64,000 nt of DNA from Protaetiibacter intestinalis. Lineage in GTDB: Bacteria > Actinomycetota > Actinomycetes > Actinomycetales > Microbacteriaceae. The stretch lies in contig NZ_CP032630.1 of assembly GCF_003627075.1 (NCBI RefSeq), positions 1-64,000 of the forward strand, given 5' to 3'. The notes beneath the pieces were generated by a model. The model was not told the DNA's origin. It searched no databases and saw only the letters and a program-made list of their open reading frames with translations. Both the position numbers and the translations under genes were made by a program. Shown here piece by piece: positions 18,790 through 28,290 of the stretch (the stretch's first letter is position 1; each line of letters opens with the position of its first letter).

Positions 18790-19014
18790 TCAGCGCTTCG
18801 GCTGTGGGAGGCCCGCGCCGTGCCAGCGTTCACGCGGCACGTCCTGTGCGCGGCACAGCGCGATCCACACCTCGCCGGCGGGGACGCCGTCCGCGAGCGC
18901 GGCCGCGGGGGTGCGGTTGCCGAGCTCGACGAGCACGGTGTCGCGCACGAGGACACGCGCGAAGCCCGGGCCGAACTCGCCGTCGACCGCGCGCTGGAAC
19001 TCGCTCGCCTTCAT
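18790..19014 (-). CDS. DUF3046 protein
   Basis: A 74-residue protein of unknown function in the DUF3046 family: [56 protein letters not shown]. The family is conserved next to recA in actinobacteria, which is the main clue to a link with DNA repair. I chose ATG 19014 because homologues start at this point and because TAGCGT lies 7 nt before it. Its stop is 30 nt from the recA SOS box. Confidence 0.88.
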   Translation of the reverse strand: MKASEFQRAVDGEFGPGFARVLVRDTVLVELGNRTPAAALADGVPAGEVWIALCRAQDVPRERWHGAGLPQPKR

Positions 19015-19038
19015 CCCGCCCACGCTAGCCGACACACG

Positions 19039-19070
19039 ACGACGCCCCGGCCGCGGGGCCGGGGCGTCGT
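19039..19070 (-). terminator. Terminator of clgR
   Basis: ACGACGCCCCGGCC (19039-19052), loop GCGG, perfect complement (19057-19070): a 14-bp stem just after the clgR stop and just before the DUF3046 promoter. Confidence 0.85.
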
Positions 19071-19083
19071 GACGTGGGAACGA

Positions 19084-19392
19084 TCAGCGGATCGCGAGAT
19101 CCGCGTCGAACTCCGCGACGAGCTCGTCGGGGAGGGTGTCGGGCACGGAGCTCACGCCCTCGAGCACCGCGAGACGGTCGCCGACCTCTCGCATGATGAC
19201 GGAGATGGGGATGTCGAGCGCCTCGGCGACGGAGGCGAGGATCTCGGAGCTGGCCTCCTTCTGGCCGCGCTCCACCTCGCTCAGGTAGCCGAGTGCCACG
19301 CTCGCGCGCCCCGCGACCTGGCGCAGGGTCATCGCCTTCCGGAGACGGAAGTCGCGGAGGACATCGCCGAGTTCCTGACGGACCAGAACCAT
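19084..19392 (-). CDS. clgR: XRE-family regulator ClgR
   Basis: A 102-residue single-domain regulator. The Xre helix-turn-helix spans about 8-65 (LGDVLRDFRLRKAMTLRQVAGRASVALGYLSEVERG). GYLSEVERGQKEASSEIL is diagnostic of ClgR, which activates clp protease genes and related stress genes in actinobacteria. The family is itself degraded by Clp. ATG 19392 has a strong GAGGAGG upstream. No clp gene is in the window. Monocistronic, between a terminator and cinA. Confidence 0.85.
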   Translation of the reverse strand: MVLVRQELGDVLRDFRLRKAMTLRQVAGRASVALGYLSEVERGQKEASSEILASVAEALDIPISVIMREVGDRLAVLEGVSSVPDTLPDELVAEFDADLAIR

Positions 19393-19530
19393 GTGGTGTT
19401 CCTCCTCTACAAGTGACCGACGGGTGCGGATCGGGTGGCCTAGGCTACCCGCTTCGTTGCAGAAACTCTAAATCCTGCTCGCTTGGATGACGCCGTGAAG
19501 TCACCACATGTAACGAGATCGAAACCGCGT

Positions 19531-20034
19531 CTATTCCGCGACCTCGAGTCCGAGCGCCGCCGCGAGCGAACCGAGCGCCGCGTCGACGCTCGCCTCCCGC
19601 ACCGCGGCCCGGTCGCCCACGACGAGCAGGCCGGATGCGGCCTCTCCGGCCGCCGACGAGACGCCGATCCAGACGGTGCCGGGCGGGTGGCCGTCCTGCG
19701 GGTCGGGCCCCGCGACCCCCGTCGTCGAGAGACCGTACTCGGCCGATCGCCCGTCGATCGCGAGCCGCTCGCGCACTCCCGCGGCCATCTGACGGGCGAC
19801 CTCGGCATCCACGGGACCGCGTTCGGCGAGCAGTCCCGCGTCCACGCCGAGCAGCTGCGCCTTGAGCGGGGTCGCGTAGGCGACCACGCCGCCCGAGAGC
19901 ACGGCCGAGGCGCCCGGCACGTCGACGAGGGCGGCGGTCAGCATCCCGCCCGTGAGCGACTCCGCGACGGCGAGGCGTTCGCCGCGCGCCGTGAGCGCCT
20001 CCACGATGCGCACTGCGAGCGGCCGCACGCTCAT
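19531..20034 (-). CDS. CinA C-terminal amidase-like protein
   Basis: A 167-residue protein made of the CinA C-terminal domain only, as in other actinobacteria. This domain (PncC) deamidates nicotinamide mononucleotide in characterised members. LAVAESLTGGML, SGGVVAYATPLKAQLLGV and STTGVAGPDPQDGHPPGTVWIG are the family landmarks. Its ATG overlaps the pgsA stop (ATGA). Whether it acts on NMN here is inference. Confidence 0.88.
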   Translation of the reverse strand: MSVRPLAVRIVEALTARGERLAVAESLTGGMLTAALVDVPGASAVLSGGVVAYATPLKAQLLGVDAGLLAERGPVDAEVARQMAAGVRERLAIDGRSAEYGLSTTGVAGPDPQDGHPPGTVWIGVSSAAGEAASGLLVVGDRAAVREASVDAALGSLAAALGLEVAE

Positions 20035-20684
20035 CGGGTCCGGCTCACCCGCCAGGCCGCCCACAGGTACTGCGCCCCGCTCACCACGGTGAGCACGAGG
20101 GCTGCGGCCATGAGCGTCCAGTTCACCCAGAGCACCCAGTCGCCGAGCACCGTCCACAGCGGCGTGAGGGCGAAGGAGACGGCGACGGCCTGCACGACCG
20201 TCTTGAGCTTGCCGAGGAAGCCCGCCGCGATCACGTGGTCGCGCAGCATGAGGAAGCGGAAGATCGTGATGCCGAACTCGCGCACGAGGATGACGATCGT
20301 CACCCACCACCACAGCTCGCCGAGCAGCGACAGCGCCACGAGCGCCGCCCCGACGAGGATCTTGTCGGCGATCGGATCGACGAGCTTGCCGAAGTCGGTC
20401 ACGAGGTTGCGGCTGCGGGCGAGGAAGCCGTCGACCGAGTCGGTCGTGATCGAGAGGATGAACAGCGCCGCCGCGACCCAGCGCCAGACGCCCAGCTCCC
20501 CGCCGTCGAGCACCATGAGCCACACGAACACCGGCGCGAGCAGGATGCGCACGACCGTGATGATGTTGGCGATGTTGCCCATGCTGGCGGGGGTCTCCCC
20601 CGCGCTCACGACACGGCCGCGCATGGGGTTCACGCGGACCTCGTCATCGCCGGCGATGTCGGGCTCCGGTTCCGAGACGGCCAC
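20031..20684 (-). CDS. pgsA: CDP-diacylglycerol-glycerol-3-phosphate phosphatidyltransferase
   Basis: Membrane enzyme of 217 residues that makes phosphatidylglycerol phosphate. The CDP-alcohol phosphotransferase motif is complete: TDSVDGFLAR, then GKLVDPIADK, with the four metal-binding Asp. Five or six membrane segments follow an extra N-terminal tail of about 35 residues. GTG start at 20684, 3 nt after the ftsK stop, so it is co-transcribed with ftsK and cinA. Confidence 0.93.
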   Translation of the reverse strand: MAVSEPEPDIAGDDEVRVNPMRGRVVSAGETPASMGNIANIITVVRILLAPVFVWLMVLDGGELGVWRWVAAALFILSITTDSVDGFLARSRNLVTDFGKLVDPIADKILVGAALVALSLLGELWWWVTIVILVREFGITIFRFLMLRDHVIAAGFLGKLKTVVQAVAVSFALTPLWTVLGDWVLWVNWTLMAAALVLTVVSGAQYLWAAWRVSRTR

Positions 20685-20687
20685 GTC

Positions 20688-23432
20688 CTACTCCCTGCCG
20701 GTCAACCCCCAGGCGTCCTCGTCCGAGGAGCCCTCCTCGACAGGATAGCCGTCGAACTGCGCCTCGACGGCGTCGGGGCCGTAGCCGTCCGGTCCGGCGC
20801 CCCCGGCATCCGCCGCGGTGGGGCCGTCCTCGCCGCGGAGTCGCGCGATCACGCCCGGCAGCTGATCGGGGGTGACGAGCACGTCGCGCGCCTTGGAGCC
20901 CTCGGAGGGGCCGACGATCTCGCGCGACTCGAGCAGGTCCATGAGGCGTCCGGCCTTCGCGAAGCCGACGCGGAGCTTGCGCTGCAGCATCGACGTGGAA
21001 CCGAACTGGGTGTTGACGATGAGCGTCGCCGCCTCGACGAGCAGCTCGAGGTCGTCGCCGATGTCGGCGTCGACCTCCTTCTTCTCGACGACCGCCGCGA
21101 CGTCCTGACGGTACTCGGGGCGGGCCTGCTCGGTGACGTGCTTGACGACGGCGTGGATCTCGTCCTCGGTGACCCAGGCGCCCTGCACGCGGATCGCCTT
21201 CGAGGCGCCCATCGGCAGGAAGAGGCCGTCGCCCTGGCCGATGAGCTTGTCGGCGCCGGGCTGGTCGAGGATGACGCGGCTGTCGGTCATGCTCGAGACC
21301 GCGAAGGCGAGACGCGAGGGCACGTTGGCCTTGATGAGGCCCGTGACGACGTCGACCGAGGGCCGCTGGGTCGCGAGTACGAGGTGGATGCCGGAGGCGC
21401 GCGCGAGCTGCGTGATGCGCACGATCGAGTCCTCGACGTCGCGCGGGGCGACCATCATGAGGTCGGCGAGCTCGTCGACCACGACGAGCAGGTAGGGGTA
21501 CGGCTGCAGCACGCGCTCGGAGCCGGCGGGCAGCACGATCTCGTCCGCCAGGACGGCGCGGTTGAAGTCGTCGATGTGACGGAAGCCGAACGACGCGAGG
21601 TCGTCGTAGCGCATGTCCATCTCCTTCACGACCCACTGCAACGCCTCGGCGGCCTTCTTGGGGTTCGTGATGATGGGCGTGATGAGGTGCGGGACGCCCT
21701 GATAGGCGGCGAGCTCGACGCGCTTCGGGTCGACGAGCACCATCCGCACCTCGGCGGGCTTGGCGCGCATGAGCACCGAGGTGATCATCGAGTTGATGAA
21801 GCTCGACTTGCCGGAGCCGGTAGAGCCGGCGACGAGCAGGTGCGGCATCTTGGCGAGGTTCGCGACGACGAAGCCGCCCTCGACGTCCTTGCCGAGGCCG
21901 ATCGTGAGGGGGTGGTTGCTCTTCGCGGCCGAGCCCGAGCGCAGCACGTCGCCGAGCGAGACGATCTCGCGATCGCGGTTGGGGATCTCGACGCCGATCG
22001 CGCTCTTGCCGGGGATGGGCGAGAGGATGTTCACCTCGTTGGAGGCGACCGCGTAGGAGAGGTTGCGGCTGAGGGCGGTGACCCGCTCGACCTTGACGCC
22101 GTGCCCGAGCTCGATCTCGTAGCGGGTCACCGAGGGCCCGCGCGTGAAGCCCGTGACCTTCGCGTCGACCTGGAACTGGCCGAGCACGCTCGTGATCGCC
22201 GCGATGATCTCGTCGTTCGCGGCCGTGCGGGCCTTGGGCGGCGTGCCCGGGGCGAGCAGGGATGCCGCGGGCAGCCGGTACGGGCGCTTCGCGCTCGCGG
22301 GGCGCGGGGTCGCGGCGGATGCCGGGGCGTCGGCGAACTCGCCCGCCGCGCCCTTGCCGCTCGCCGAGTCGGAGAACCCGGGCAGCAGGCCGCCGTCGTC
22401 GCGCAACGCCGTCGCCCCGGTGTCGACCTCGCCCGTGAAGCGCTTGACGGCATCCTCGGCGCGCACGAGCTCCTCGAGCAGCTCGACGCCGAAGTCGGGC
22501 GCGGGATCGACGATCTCGGTCTCGAGCTCGCGGCCGAGCACGGGGGTGTCGAAGGCGGGCGCCTCGTCCTTGCGCTTGCCGCGACGCCACCACGGCATCG
22601 ACTCCGGATCCTCCGGCTCGAAGCCCAGGTCGGAGATCGTGCCGAAGGCGACCGTCTGGGTGTCGCCGCGACCGCCCTTCTCGGCGGCGGGCTTCGCCGC
22701 GGGCTCCGGCAGCTCGGCGCCGAAGAGGTACGCGTAGAGCTCGCGGAGGCGGTGCCCGATGCGGTTCGGCGGGGTCTTGGTGAGGATGAAGAGCGAGAGT
22801 CCGAGCACGCCGAAGGCGAGCACCGCGGCGAGCCAGGCGAGTTCGATCGTGACGAGCGGCCAGGTGACGACCCAGCCCACGATGCCGCCGCCCGCGGCGA
22901 GCGCTGCCGCGCCGTCCGAGGGGGCGGGCAGCCCGCCGAACACCTGGCACAGCGCCGCGAGGCTCGTGATGAGCAGCACGAGGCCGACGCCGATGCGCCC
23001 GTTGTCGTGCACGCTCGAGGGATGCCGGAAGAGCCACACGGCGAGCACGACGAGGATCACCGGCAGGGCGAACGCGACGCGGCCGAGGAGCCCCCCGAAC
23101 CCGAAGTTGTCGAGCGCCCGGGCCACGTCGCTCGCGGGCGCGAACCACTCGACGACGGCCGTGCCGATCGCGAGCAGGAAGAACAGGAACGGCACGCCGT
23201 CGCGGCGCTCCTCCTTGGCGAGCCCCTCCTTGCCGAAGAGGCGCGCGGCACCCCCCACCACGTGGGCGAGGCCCATCCAGGCGGCGGTCAGCAGCCCCGG
23301 CTTCTGCGCGGGCTGCGTCGGCAGCTTCTTGGTGCCCTGCGGACCCCGCGACGACGAGCGCGACGACGAGCTGCGCGAACCGCTGCTGCTCGTGCGGGCG
23401 CGCGACGAGGTCGACCGGGTGCTCGTGGCCAT
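20688..23432 (-). CDS. ftsK: DNA translocase FtsK
   Basis: A 914-residue translocase that clears chromosome ends through the division septum. A Ser/Arg-rich tail (1-30) and four membrane segments (about 50-230) lead to a linker (to about 420). The RecA-like motor has Walker [10 protein letters not shown] and Walker [15 protein letters not shown] winged-helix gamma domain follows ([20 protein letters not shown]) that reads polar KOPS sites. I chose ATG 23432 because TACCGT lies 6 nt before it; a longer frame exists but passes through that promoter. XerC/D partners are not in the window. Confidence 0.96.
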   Translation of the reverse strand: MATSTRSTSSRARTSSSGSRSSSSRSSSRGPQGTKKLPTQPAQKPGLLTAAWMGLAHVVGGAARLFGKEGLAKEERRDGVPFLFFLLAIGTAVVEWFAPASDVARALDNFGFGGLLGRVAFALPVILVVLAVWLFRHPSSVHDNGRIGVGLVLLITSLAALCQVFGGLPAPSDGAAALAAGGGIVGWVVTWPLVTIELAWLAAVLAFGVLGLSLFILTKTPPNRIGHRLRELYAYLFGAELPEPAAKPAAEKGGRGDTQTVAFGTISDLGFEPEDPESMPWWRRGKRKDEAPAFDTPVLGRELETEIVDPAPDFGVELLEELVRAEDAVKRFTGEVDTGATALRDDGGLLPGFSDSASGKGAAGEFADAPASAATPRPASAKRPYRLPAASLLAPGTPPKARTAANDEIIAAITSVLGQFQVDAKVTGFTRGPSVTRYEIELGHGVKVERVTALSRNLSYAVASNEVNILSPIPGKSAIGVEIPNRDREIVSLGDVLRSGSAAKSNHPLTIGLGKDVEGGFVVANLAKMPHLLVAGSTGSGKSSFINSMITSVLMRAKPAEVRMVLVDPKRVELAAYQGVPHLITPIITNPKKAAEALQWVVKEMDMRYDDLASFGFRHIDDFNRAVLADEIVLPAGSERVLQPYPYLLVVVDELADLMMVAPRDVEDSIVRITQLARASGIHLVLATQRPSVDVVTGLIKANVPSRLAFAVSSMTDSRVILDQPGADKLIGQGDGLFLPMGASKAIRVQGAWVTEDEIHAVVKHVTEQARPEYRQDVAAVVEKKEVDADIGDDLELLVEAATLIVNTQFGSTSMLQRKLRVGFAKAGRLMDLLESREIVGPSEGSKARDVLVTPDQLPGVIARLRGEDGPTAADAGGAGPDGYGPDAVEAQFDGYPVEEGSSDEDAWGLTGRE

Positions 23433-23487
23433 GCCCTCACGGTATCCGCGGGGACCGACGCCTCCCGGGAGCGACACTCGTGCGCCC

Positions 23488-24711
23488 CTACAGCCTCAGC
23501 GCGTCGATGACCTTGACCCGCACGGCGACGAGGGCGGGCAGGAGGCCCGCGAGCGCCCCCACCGCGGTCGCCGCGACGAGTCCGACGACGGCCGCCTCCA
23601 CGGGGAAGGCAGGCACATCCTGCAGGTAGTCGTCGAGCCACGCGGTGACCCACGGGTTCTTGATGGCCGCGACCGCGATGAGCACGCCCACCCCGCCCGC
23701 GACCGCCGTCGCCACGACCGACTCCATCATGACCGAGAAGAACACCCGCCCCGCCGTCGCGCCGAAACTGCGCCGGATGCCGATCTCGCGGATGCGGTAC
23801 CGCACCGTCACGAGGGCGATGTTGACGAGCCCCAGCGCGCCGAGCAGCAGCACGAGCACGGCGACCCCGCCGACCGCGAGCTTGAGGACCAGCAGCGGGT
23901 CCTGGTCCGAGTAGGCGAGGTAGTCGCTGCGCCACATGTCGGCCTGCCAGCCCTCGCCGAGCGCCGCGGAGATCTCGGTCGAGATCCGCGCGCTGAGCTC
24001 GTCGGAGGTCTCGAGCGGCAGCCAGAACTCGACCTGGCTGTAGCGCTGGTCCGCGGGGACCGTCGACACGCGCGCCGCGTCGAACGGCGCGGTGAGCATG
24101 AAGGCCGACATGTCGCCGCCCTGGGCGCCCGGCGACGACTCGTAGACCCCCGTCACGACGAGCACGACGTTGCGCTCGGCCGTGACCGCCTCGAGCGTGG
24201 GGTGGGTGCGCAGATCCGGGGCGCCGATGTGGTTCCACAGGTCGCTCGAGACGATGATGGCCGGCGCGAGCCGCGTGGCGTCGCGGTCGGTGAACCACTC
24301 CCCCTCCATGAGCCGCAGCCGGTGGATCGCCGCGTAGGGCTGATCGACGACGGTGACCGAGACCCCGTAGACGCCGTCGGCGAACTGCACCTGGATGCTG
24401 TCGCCCGTCGAGCGGGAGACGTAGTGGATGCCGTAGCGCTCGGAGGCCTCCTCGACGACCGGCGCGAGCTGCGCGGCCGTCGGGTTCTGCCCCGTCGTCA
24501 TGTTGTAGGCGTTCAGCTGGTACGTCGCGGGGCGACCGCTCCAGCGTTCGGACTGCTCGGTCTGCACCTGCGTCGCGATCGCGCCGCCCGCGACGACGAC
24601 GGTGAGCGCGGCGACCGCGACGCCCACGCCGATGAGGCTCAGCAGCACGCGCGTGCGGTGCACGCGCAGCTCCGACCACGCCTCGACGATCGAGCCGACG
24701 ATCATGCTCAT
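23488..24711 (-). CDS. MacB/FtsX-type ABC transporter permease
   Basis: A 407-residue permease. The first membrane segment is at about 20-45 ([24 protein letters not shown]). An extracytoplasmic MacB-PCD domain of about 240 residues follows, then three C-terminal segments (about 280-310, 330-355, 370-395). That is the FtsX/MacB topology. Its ATG overlaps the ATPase stop (ATGA). With the ATPase and the membrane-fusion protein it forms an exporter for a peptide, lipid or drug; the substrate cannot be told. It lies 56 nt upstream of ftsK but ftsK has its own promoter. Confidence 0.9.
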   Translation of the reverse strand: MSMIVGSIVEAWSELRVHRTRVLLSLIGVGVAVAALTVVVAGGAIATQVQTEQSERWSGRPATYQLNAYNMTTGQNPTAAQLAPVVEEASERYGIHYVSRSTGDSIQVQFADGVYGVSVTVVDQPYAAIHRLRLMEGEWFTDRDATRLAPAIIVSSDLWNHIGAPDLRTHPTLEAVTAERNVVLVVTGVYESSPGAQGGDMSAFMLTAPFDAARVSTVPADQRYSQVEFWLPLETSDELSARISTEISAALGEGWQADMWRSDYLAYSDQDPLLVLKLAVGGVAVLVLLLGALGLVNIALVTVRYRIREIGIRRSFGATAGRVFFSVMMESVVATAVAGGVGVLIAVAAIKNPWVTAWLDDYLQDVPAFPVEAAVVGLVAATAVGALAGLLPALVAVRVKVIDALRL

Positions 24712-25433
24712 CCGGCCACCTCCACGAACTCCGCGAGCCCGGCCGTCGCGTCGTCGGCGGGTGAGAGCACGCCCTTGTCGAGGCGGAAGTGGCGCCGCGC
24801 GAGGAGCGCGATGTTGGGGTCGTGGGTGATCGTGATGAGGGCGGCGCCGGTCGACTCGGCGACCTCGTCGAGCAGCCCCATCACCTGGGCGCCGGTCTCG
24901 ACGTCGAGGGCCCCGGTGGGTTCGTCGGCGAGGATGAGGCGCGGACCGCGCACGAGGGCGCGCGCGATGGCGACGCGCTGCTGCTCGCCGCCGGAGAGCT
25001 GGTCGGGGGTCGAGTGGATGCGCGCGCCGAGCCCCACCCGCTCGAGCATCTCGGTGGCGAGCCGCTCGCGGCGCCAGAACTGCCTGCCGCTCGCGTAGAG
25101 CAGGGGCGTCGAGACGTTCTCGAGCGCCGTCCGCCGCGGCAGCAGGTTGAACTGCTGGAAGATGAACCCGATGTCCCGGCCCCGCCGGCGATCGCGCGCG
25201 CCCATCCGGAGCTTCTCGAGCGGCACCCCGTCGAACTCGAGGCTGCCGCTCGTCGGGGTGTCGATGAGACCCAGGATGTTGAGCAGCGTCGACTTGCCGC
25301 TGCCGGAGCGGCCGACGATGCTCACGTGGTCTCCCACCGCGACCTCGAGGTCGATGCCGCGCAGGATGTCGAGCCGCGAGCCGTCCGGCAACTCGACCGA
25401 GCGGGTGACCTGCTCGAGCCGGAGGAAGCTCAC
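24708..25433 (-). CDS. ABC transporter ATP-binding protein (MacB/LolD type)
   Basis: A 241-residue ATPase. Walker A GRSGSGKST at about 40-48, Q-loop FIFQQFNLLP, signature LSGGEQQRVAIARAL, Walker B LILADEPTGALD, and H-loop TITHDPNIA. The FQQFNLLP and LDVETG motifs place it in the MacB/LolD branch. The start is GTG at 25433, 2 nt after the stop of the fusion-protein gene. It powers the adjacent permease. Confidence 0.93.
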   Translation of the reverse strand: MSFLRLEQVTRSVELPDGSRLDILRGIDLEVAVGDHVSIVGRSGSGKSTLLNILGLIDTPTSGSLEFDGVPLEKLRMGARDRRRGRDIGFIFQQFNLLPRRTALENVSTPLLYASGRQFWRRERLATEMLERVGLGARIHSTPDQLSGGEQQRVAIARALVRGPRLILADEPTGALDVETGAQVMGLLDEVAESTGAALITITHDPNIALLARRHFRLDKGVLSPADDATAGLAEFVEVAG

Positions 25434-25435
25434 GC

Positions 25436-26389
25436 TCAGCCCCCGAATCCGACGACCATGCCCTGGTCGGGATCGGCGAGCGCGCCGGGCACGAACTGCA
25501 GGATCTCGTCGCCCTCGGCGAGCCCGCCGGTGACCTCCACCTGCGAGCCGTCGGAGATGCCGAGCGTCACCTCGCGCTGCTCCGACTCGCCGTCGACCGC
25601 CGGCAGGTAGACGATGCCCGAGCCGCTGCCCCCCTCGACGGCCGTGGTCGGGATGACGAGCACGTTGTCGGCGACGCCCCCGGCGAGCGTCAGCTTCGCC
25701 GCGAGGCCCGCGAAGACGCGGACGTCGGCCGGCACCGCGCAGCGCACCGTCGCGACGGCCGAGCCGCCGCCCGTGCCGCCCGCGCCGCCCTCGTCGGCCG
25801 TGGGCGCCGCCGCCGCGGTGATCGTGAGGCCGGTGCAGGTGAACGGCGCGGGCCCGCCCGTGATCGTCACCTGGGCCTCGGTGGGCTGGGTGGTGAGCCG
25901 AAGCTGCTGCTCGGGCGCGAGGCTCGCGGTCACGCTGAAGCTCGCCGGGGCGAGCTGCGCGACGGCGTCGCCGAGGCCCACCTGCTGCCCCACGAGCAGG
26001 GTGAACGTGGTGAGCGTGCCGGCGATCGGCGCCTTCACGATCGACCACTTCGTGGTGCCGTCGTCGTTCATGCCGCGCAGCTGGGCGAGCTCGGCGCCCG
26101 CCTCCACCCACTGCCCCGCCGTCGCGGACACCTTGCGCACCTCGCCGGAGATCGCCGCGCGGGCCGGCACCGCGGCATCCGCGGCGACCGTGCCGTCGAT
26201 CGTGACGTCGTTGTGGATGGCGCCCGTCGAGACGATGACCGTCGGTTCGGTGATCATGCCCGTCGGCACCTCGGGGGTGCTCTCGACGGTCTCGTCCGCG
26301 AAGAACGCGACCTTCACGAGAGCCGCGGCGATGAGGCCGAAGATGACCATCCAGATGATCGGGAACACCCAGCGGCGTGCGATGCCCAC
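25436..26389 (-). CDS. HlyD/MacA-like membrane-fusion protein
   Basis: A 317-residue protein. One N-terminal membrane segment (VFPIIWMVIFGLIAAALVKVAFF), then lipoyl-like halves (IDGTVAADAAVPARAAISGEVRKV ... WSIVKAPIAGTLTTF) and a C-terminal MacA-like barrel (VTLGISDGSQVEVTGGLAEGDEIL). A Gly/Ala-rich insert lies near 215-235. GTG 26389 is chosen because AGGAGG lies just before it; the frame upstream lacks that. In monoderms such proteins pair with MacB-like permeases. This gene leads the three-gene exporter operon. Confidence 0.85.
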   Translation of the reverse strand: MGIARRWVFPIIWMVIFGLIAAALVKVAFFADETVESTPEVPTGMITEPTVIVSTGAIHNDVTIDGTVAADAAVPARAAISGEVRKVSATAGQWVEAGAELAQLRGMNDDGTTKWSIVKAPIAGTLTTFTLLVGQQVGLGDAVAQLAPASFSVTASLAPEQQLRLTTQPTEAQVTITGGPAPFTCTGLTITAAAAPTADEGGAGGTGGGSAVATVRCAVPADVRVFAGLAAKLTLAGGVADNVLVIPTTAVEGGSGSGIVYLPAVDGESEQREVTLGISDGSQVEVTGGLAEGDEILQFVPGALADPDQGMVVGFGG

Positions 26390-26555
26390 GCGGCCTCCTG
26401 TCGTCGTGCGGTGCGCCGCGCGGCGCACTCGGATCGAGCCAAGCAGCGACGCGGGGAGACCGCATCCCAACATTCGGTGGCGGTCGAGCGTCGCTCACCT
26501 CGACGCTAGGGCACGGGCCAGTGTCGGACCGTCATCCTCGGGGAGGATTCGGGGG

Positions 26556-26579
26556 CGACTCGGGGATGCCCCTGAGTCG
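26556..26579 (-). terminator. Probable terminator of rnj
   Basis: CGACTCGGGG (26556-26565), a 3-nt loop, and CCCC-T-GAGTCG (26569-26579) form a 10-bp stem with a single bulged T, 14 nt after the rnj stop. Confidence 0.55.
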
Positions 26580-26593
26580 GGCGCCGCGCCGGG

Positions 26594-28270
26594 TCAGGCC
26601 TCGATGACGACGGGGATGATCATGGGGCGCCGGCGGTGCTGGGTGTTGACCCAGCGGCCCACCGTGCGCCGCACCGCCTGGCTGTAGCCGTGCTGGTCGG
26701 TGACCCCGTTGCGGGCCGCCTCGGCGAGCGCCGCCACGATCTGCGGGCGCACGTCGTCGAACACCGCCTCGTCCTCGGCGAAGCCGCGCGCCTGGATCTC
26801 GGGGCCGACGATCGCGCGACCGGTCTGGCGGTCGACCGCGACGAAGATCGAGATGAAGCCCTCCTCGGCGAGGATGCGACGGTCCTTGAGGTCGGCATCC
26901 GTGATCTCGCCCACGGTCGAGCCGTCGACGTACACGTAGCCCACGTCGAGCTGGCCGACCACCCGGGCGATGCCGCCCTTGAGGTCGATGACGACGCCGT
27001 TCTCGCCCACGATCGTCGCCTCGCGCGGCACGCCCGTCTCGATCGCGAGCTCGGCGGAGGCGGTGAGCTGGCGGTACTCGCCGTGCACCGGGAACACGTT
27101 CCTCGGCCGCAGGATGTTGTAGCAGTAGAGCAGCTCCCCCGCGGCGGCGTGGCCCGAGACGTGCACGCGCGCGTTCGCCTTGTGCACGACGTTCGCGCCG
27201 AGCTTAGTGAGCCCGTTGATGACGCGGTAGACCGCGTTTTCGTTGCCCGGGATGAGGCTCGATGCGAGGATGACCGTGTCGCCCTGGCCCACCTCGATGC
27301 GGTGGTCGTTGTTCGCCATCCGGGCGAGCACCGCCATCGGCTCGCCCTGCGACCCCGTGCTCATGAACACGACGCGGTCGTCCGGCAGCTCGAGCGCCGT
27401 CTTCAGGTCGACGAGCACGCCCTCCGGGACCTTGAGGTAGCCGAGGTCGGCGGCGATGCCCATGTTGCGCACCATCGAGCGCCCCACGAGCGCGACGACG
27501 CGCTCGTTCGCGGCGGCCGCCTCCAGCACCTGCTGCACCCGGTGCACGTGGCTCGAGAAGCTCGCCACGATGACGCGCTTGCGCGCCTTCGCGATGACGC
27601 GTTCGATGACGGGCCCGATCTCGCGTTCGAGCGCCGTGAAGCCCGGCACGTCGGCGTTCGTCGAGTCGGGCAGGAACAGGTCGACGCCCTCCTCGCCGAG
27701 GCGGGCGAAGGCGCGCAGGTCGGTGATGCGGCCGTCGAGCGGCAGCTGGTCCATCTTGAAGTCGCCCGTGTGCAGCACGAGACCGGCCGCCGTGCGCACG
27801 ACGACGGCGAGCGCATCCGGGATCGAGTGGTTGACCGACACGTACTCGAGCGTGAACGGGCCGAGCACCGTGCGACCGCCCTCCGCCACGACGTTCATGA
27901 CGGGCGTGATCCGGTGCTCTTTGAGCTTCGCCTCGACGAGCGCGAGGGTGAGCCGCGAGCCGTAGAGCGGGATGTCCTGACGCAGCTTCAACAGGTACGG
28001 CACGGCGCCGATGTGGTCCTCGTGACCGTGGGTCAGCACGACGCCGAGCACGTCGTCCAGGCGGTCCCGGATGGGGGCGAAATCGGGCAGGATCAGGTCG
28101 ACGCCCGGGTGGTGCTCCTCGGGGAACAGCACCCCCACGTCGACGATGAGCAGCTTGCCGTCGATCTCGTAGACCGTCATGTTGCGGCCGATCTCGCCGA
28201 CGCCGCCGAGCGGGATGACCCGCAGGGTGCCGGATTCGAGGGGGATCGGGTCGTACACGTCGATGGCCAT
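26594..28270 (-). CDS. rnj: Ribonuclease J
   Basis: Metallo-beta-lactamase/beta-CASP ribonuclease of 558 residues with 5'-exo- and endonuclease activity, in mRNA decay and rRNA maturation. The metal motif HGHEDH is at 81-86. HTGDFKMD and PDSTNAD follow, and the beta-CASP motifs include FSSHVHRVQQ, STGSQGEP and HVSGHA. ATG 28270 has GAAGGAGG upstream. It follows dapA by 20 nt in one operon, an arrangement conserved in actinobacteria without a known metabolic reason. Confidence 0.96.
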   Translation of the reverse strand: MAIDVYDPIPLESGTLRVIPLGGVGEIGRNMTVYEIDGKLLIVDVGVLFPEEHHPGVDLILPDFAPIRDRLDDVLGVVLTHGHEDHIGAVPYLLKLRQDIPLYGSRLTLALVEAKLKEHRITPVMNVVAEGGRTVLGPFTLEYVSVNHSIPDALAVVVRTAAGLVLHTGDFKMDQLPLDGRITDLRAFARLGEEGVDLFLPDSTNADVPGFTALEREIGPVIERVIAKARKRVIVASFSSHVHRVQQVLEAAAANERVVALVGRSMVRNMGIAADLGYLKVPEGVLVDLKTALELPDDRVVFMSTGSQGEPMAVLARMANNDHRIEVGQGDTVILASSLIPGNENAVYRVINGLTKLGANVVHKANARVHVSGHAAAGELLYCYNILRPRNVFPVHGEYRQLTASAELAIETGVPREATIVGENGVVIDLKGGIARVVGQLDVGYVYVDGSTVGEITDADLKDRRILAEEGFISIFVAVDRQTGRAIVGPEIQARGFAEDEAVFDDVRPQIVAALAEAARNGVTDQHGYSQAVRRTVGRWVNTQHRRRPMIIPVVIEA

Positions 28271-28290
28271 GCGGCCTCCTTCGGTGGTGC

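Noticed and set aside
20235..23510. Plus-strand open frame of 1091 codons opposite ftsK and pgsA
   Set aside because: Low-complexity antisense of FtsK; no start signal and no known fold.
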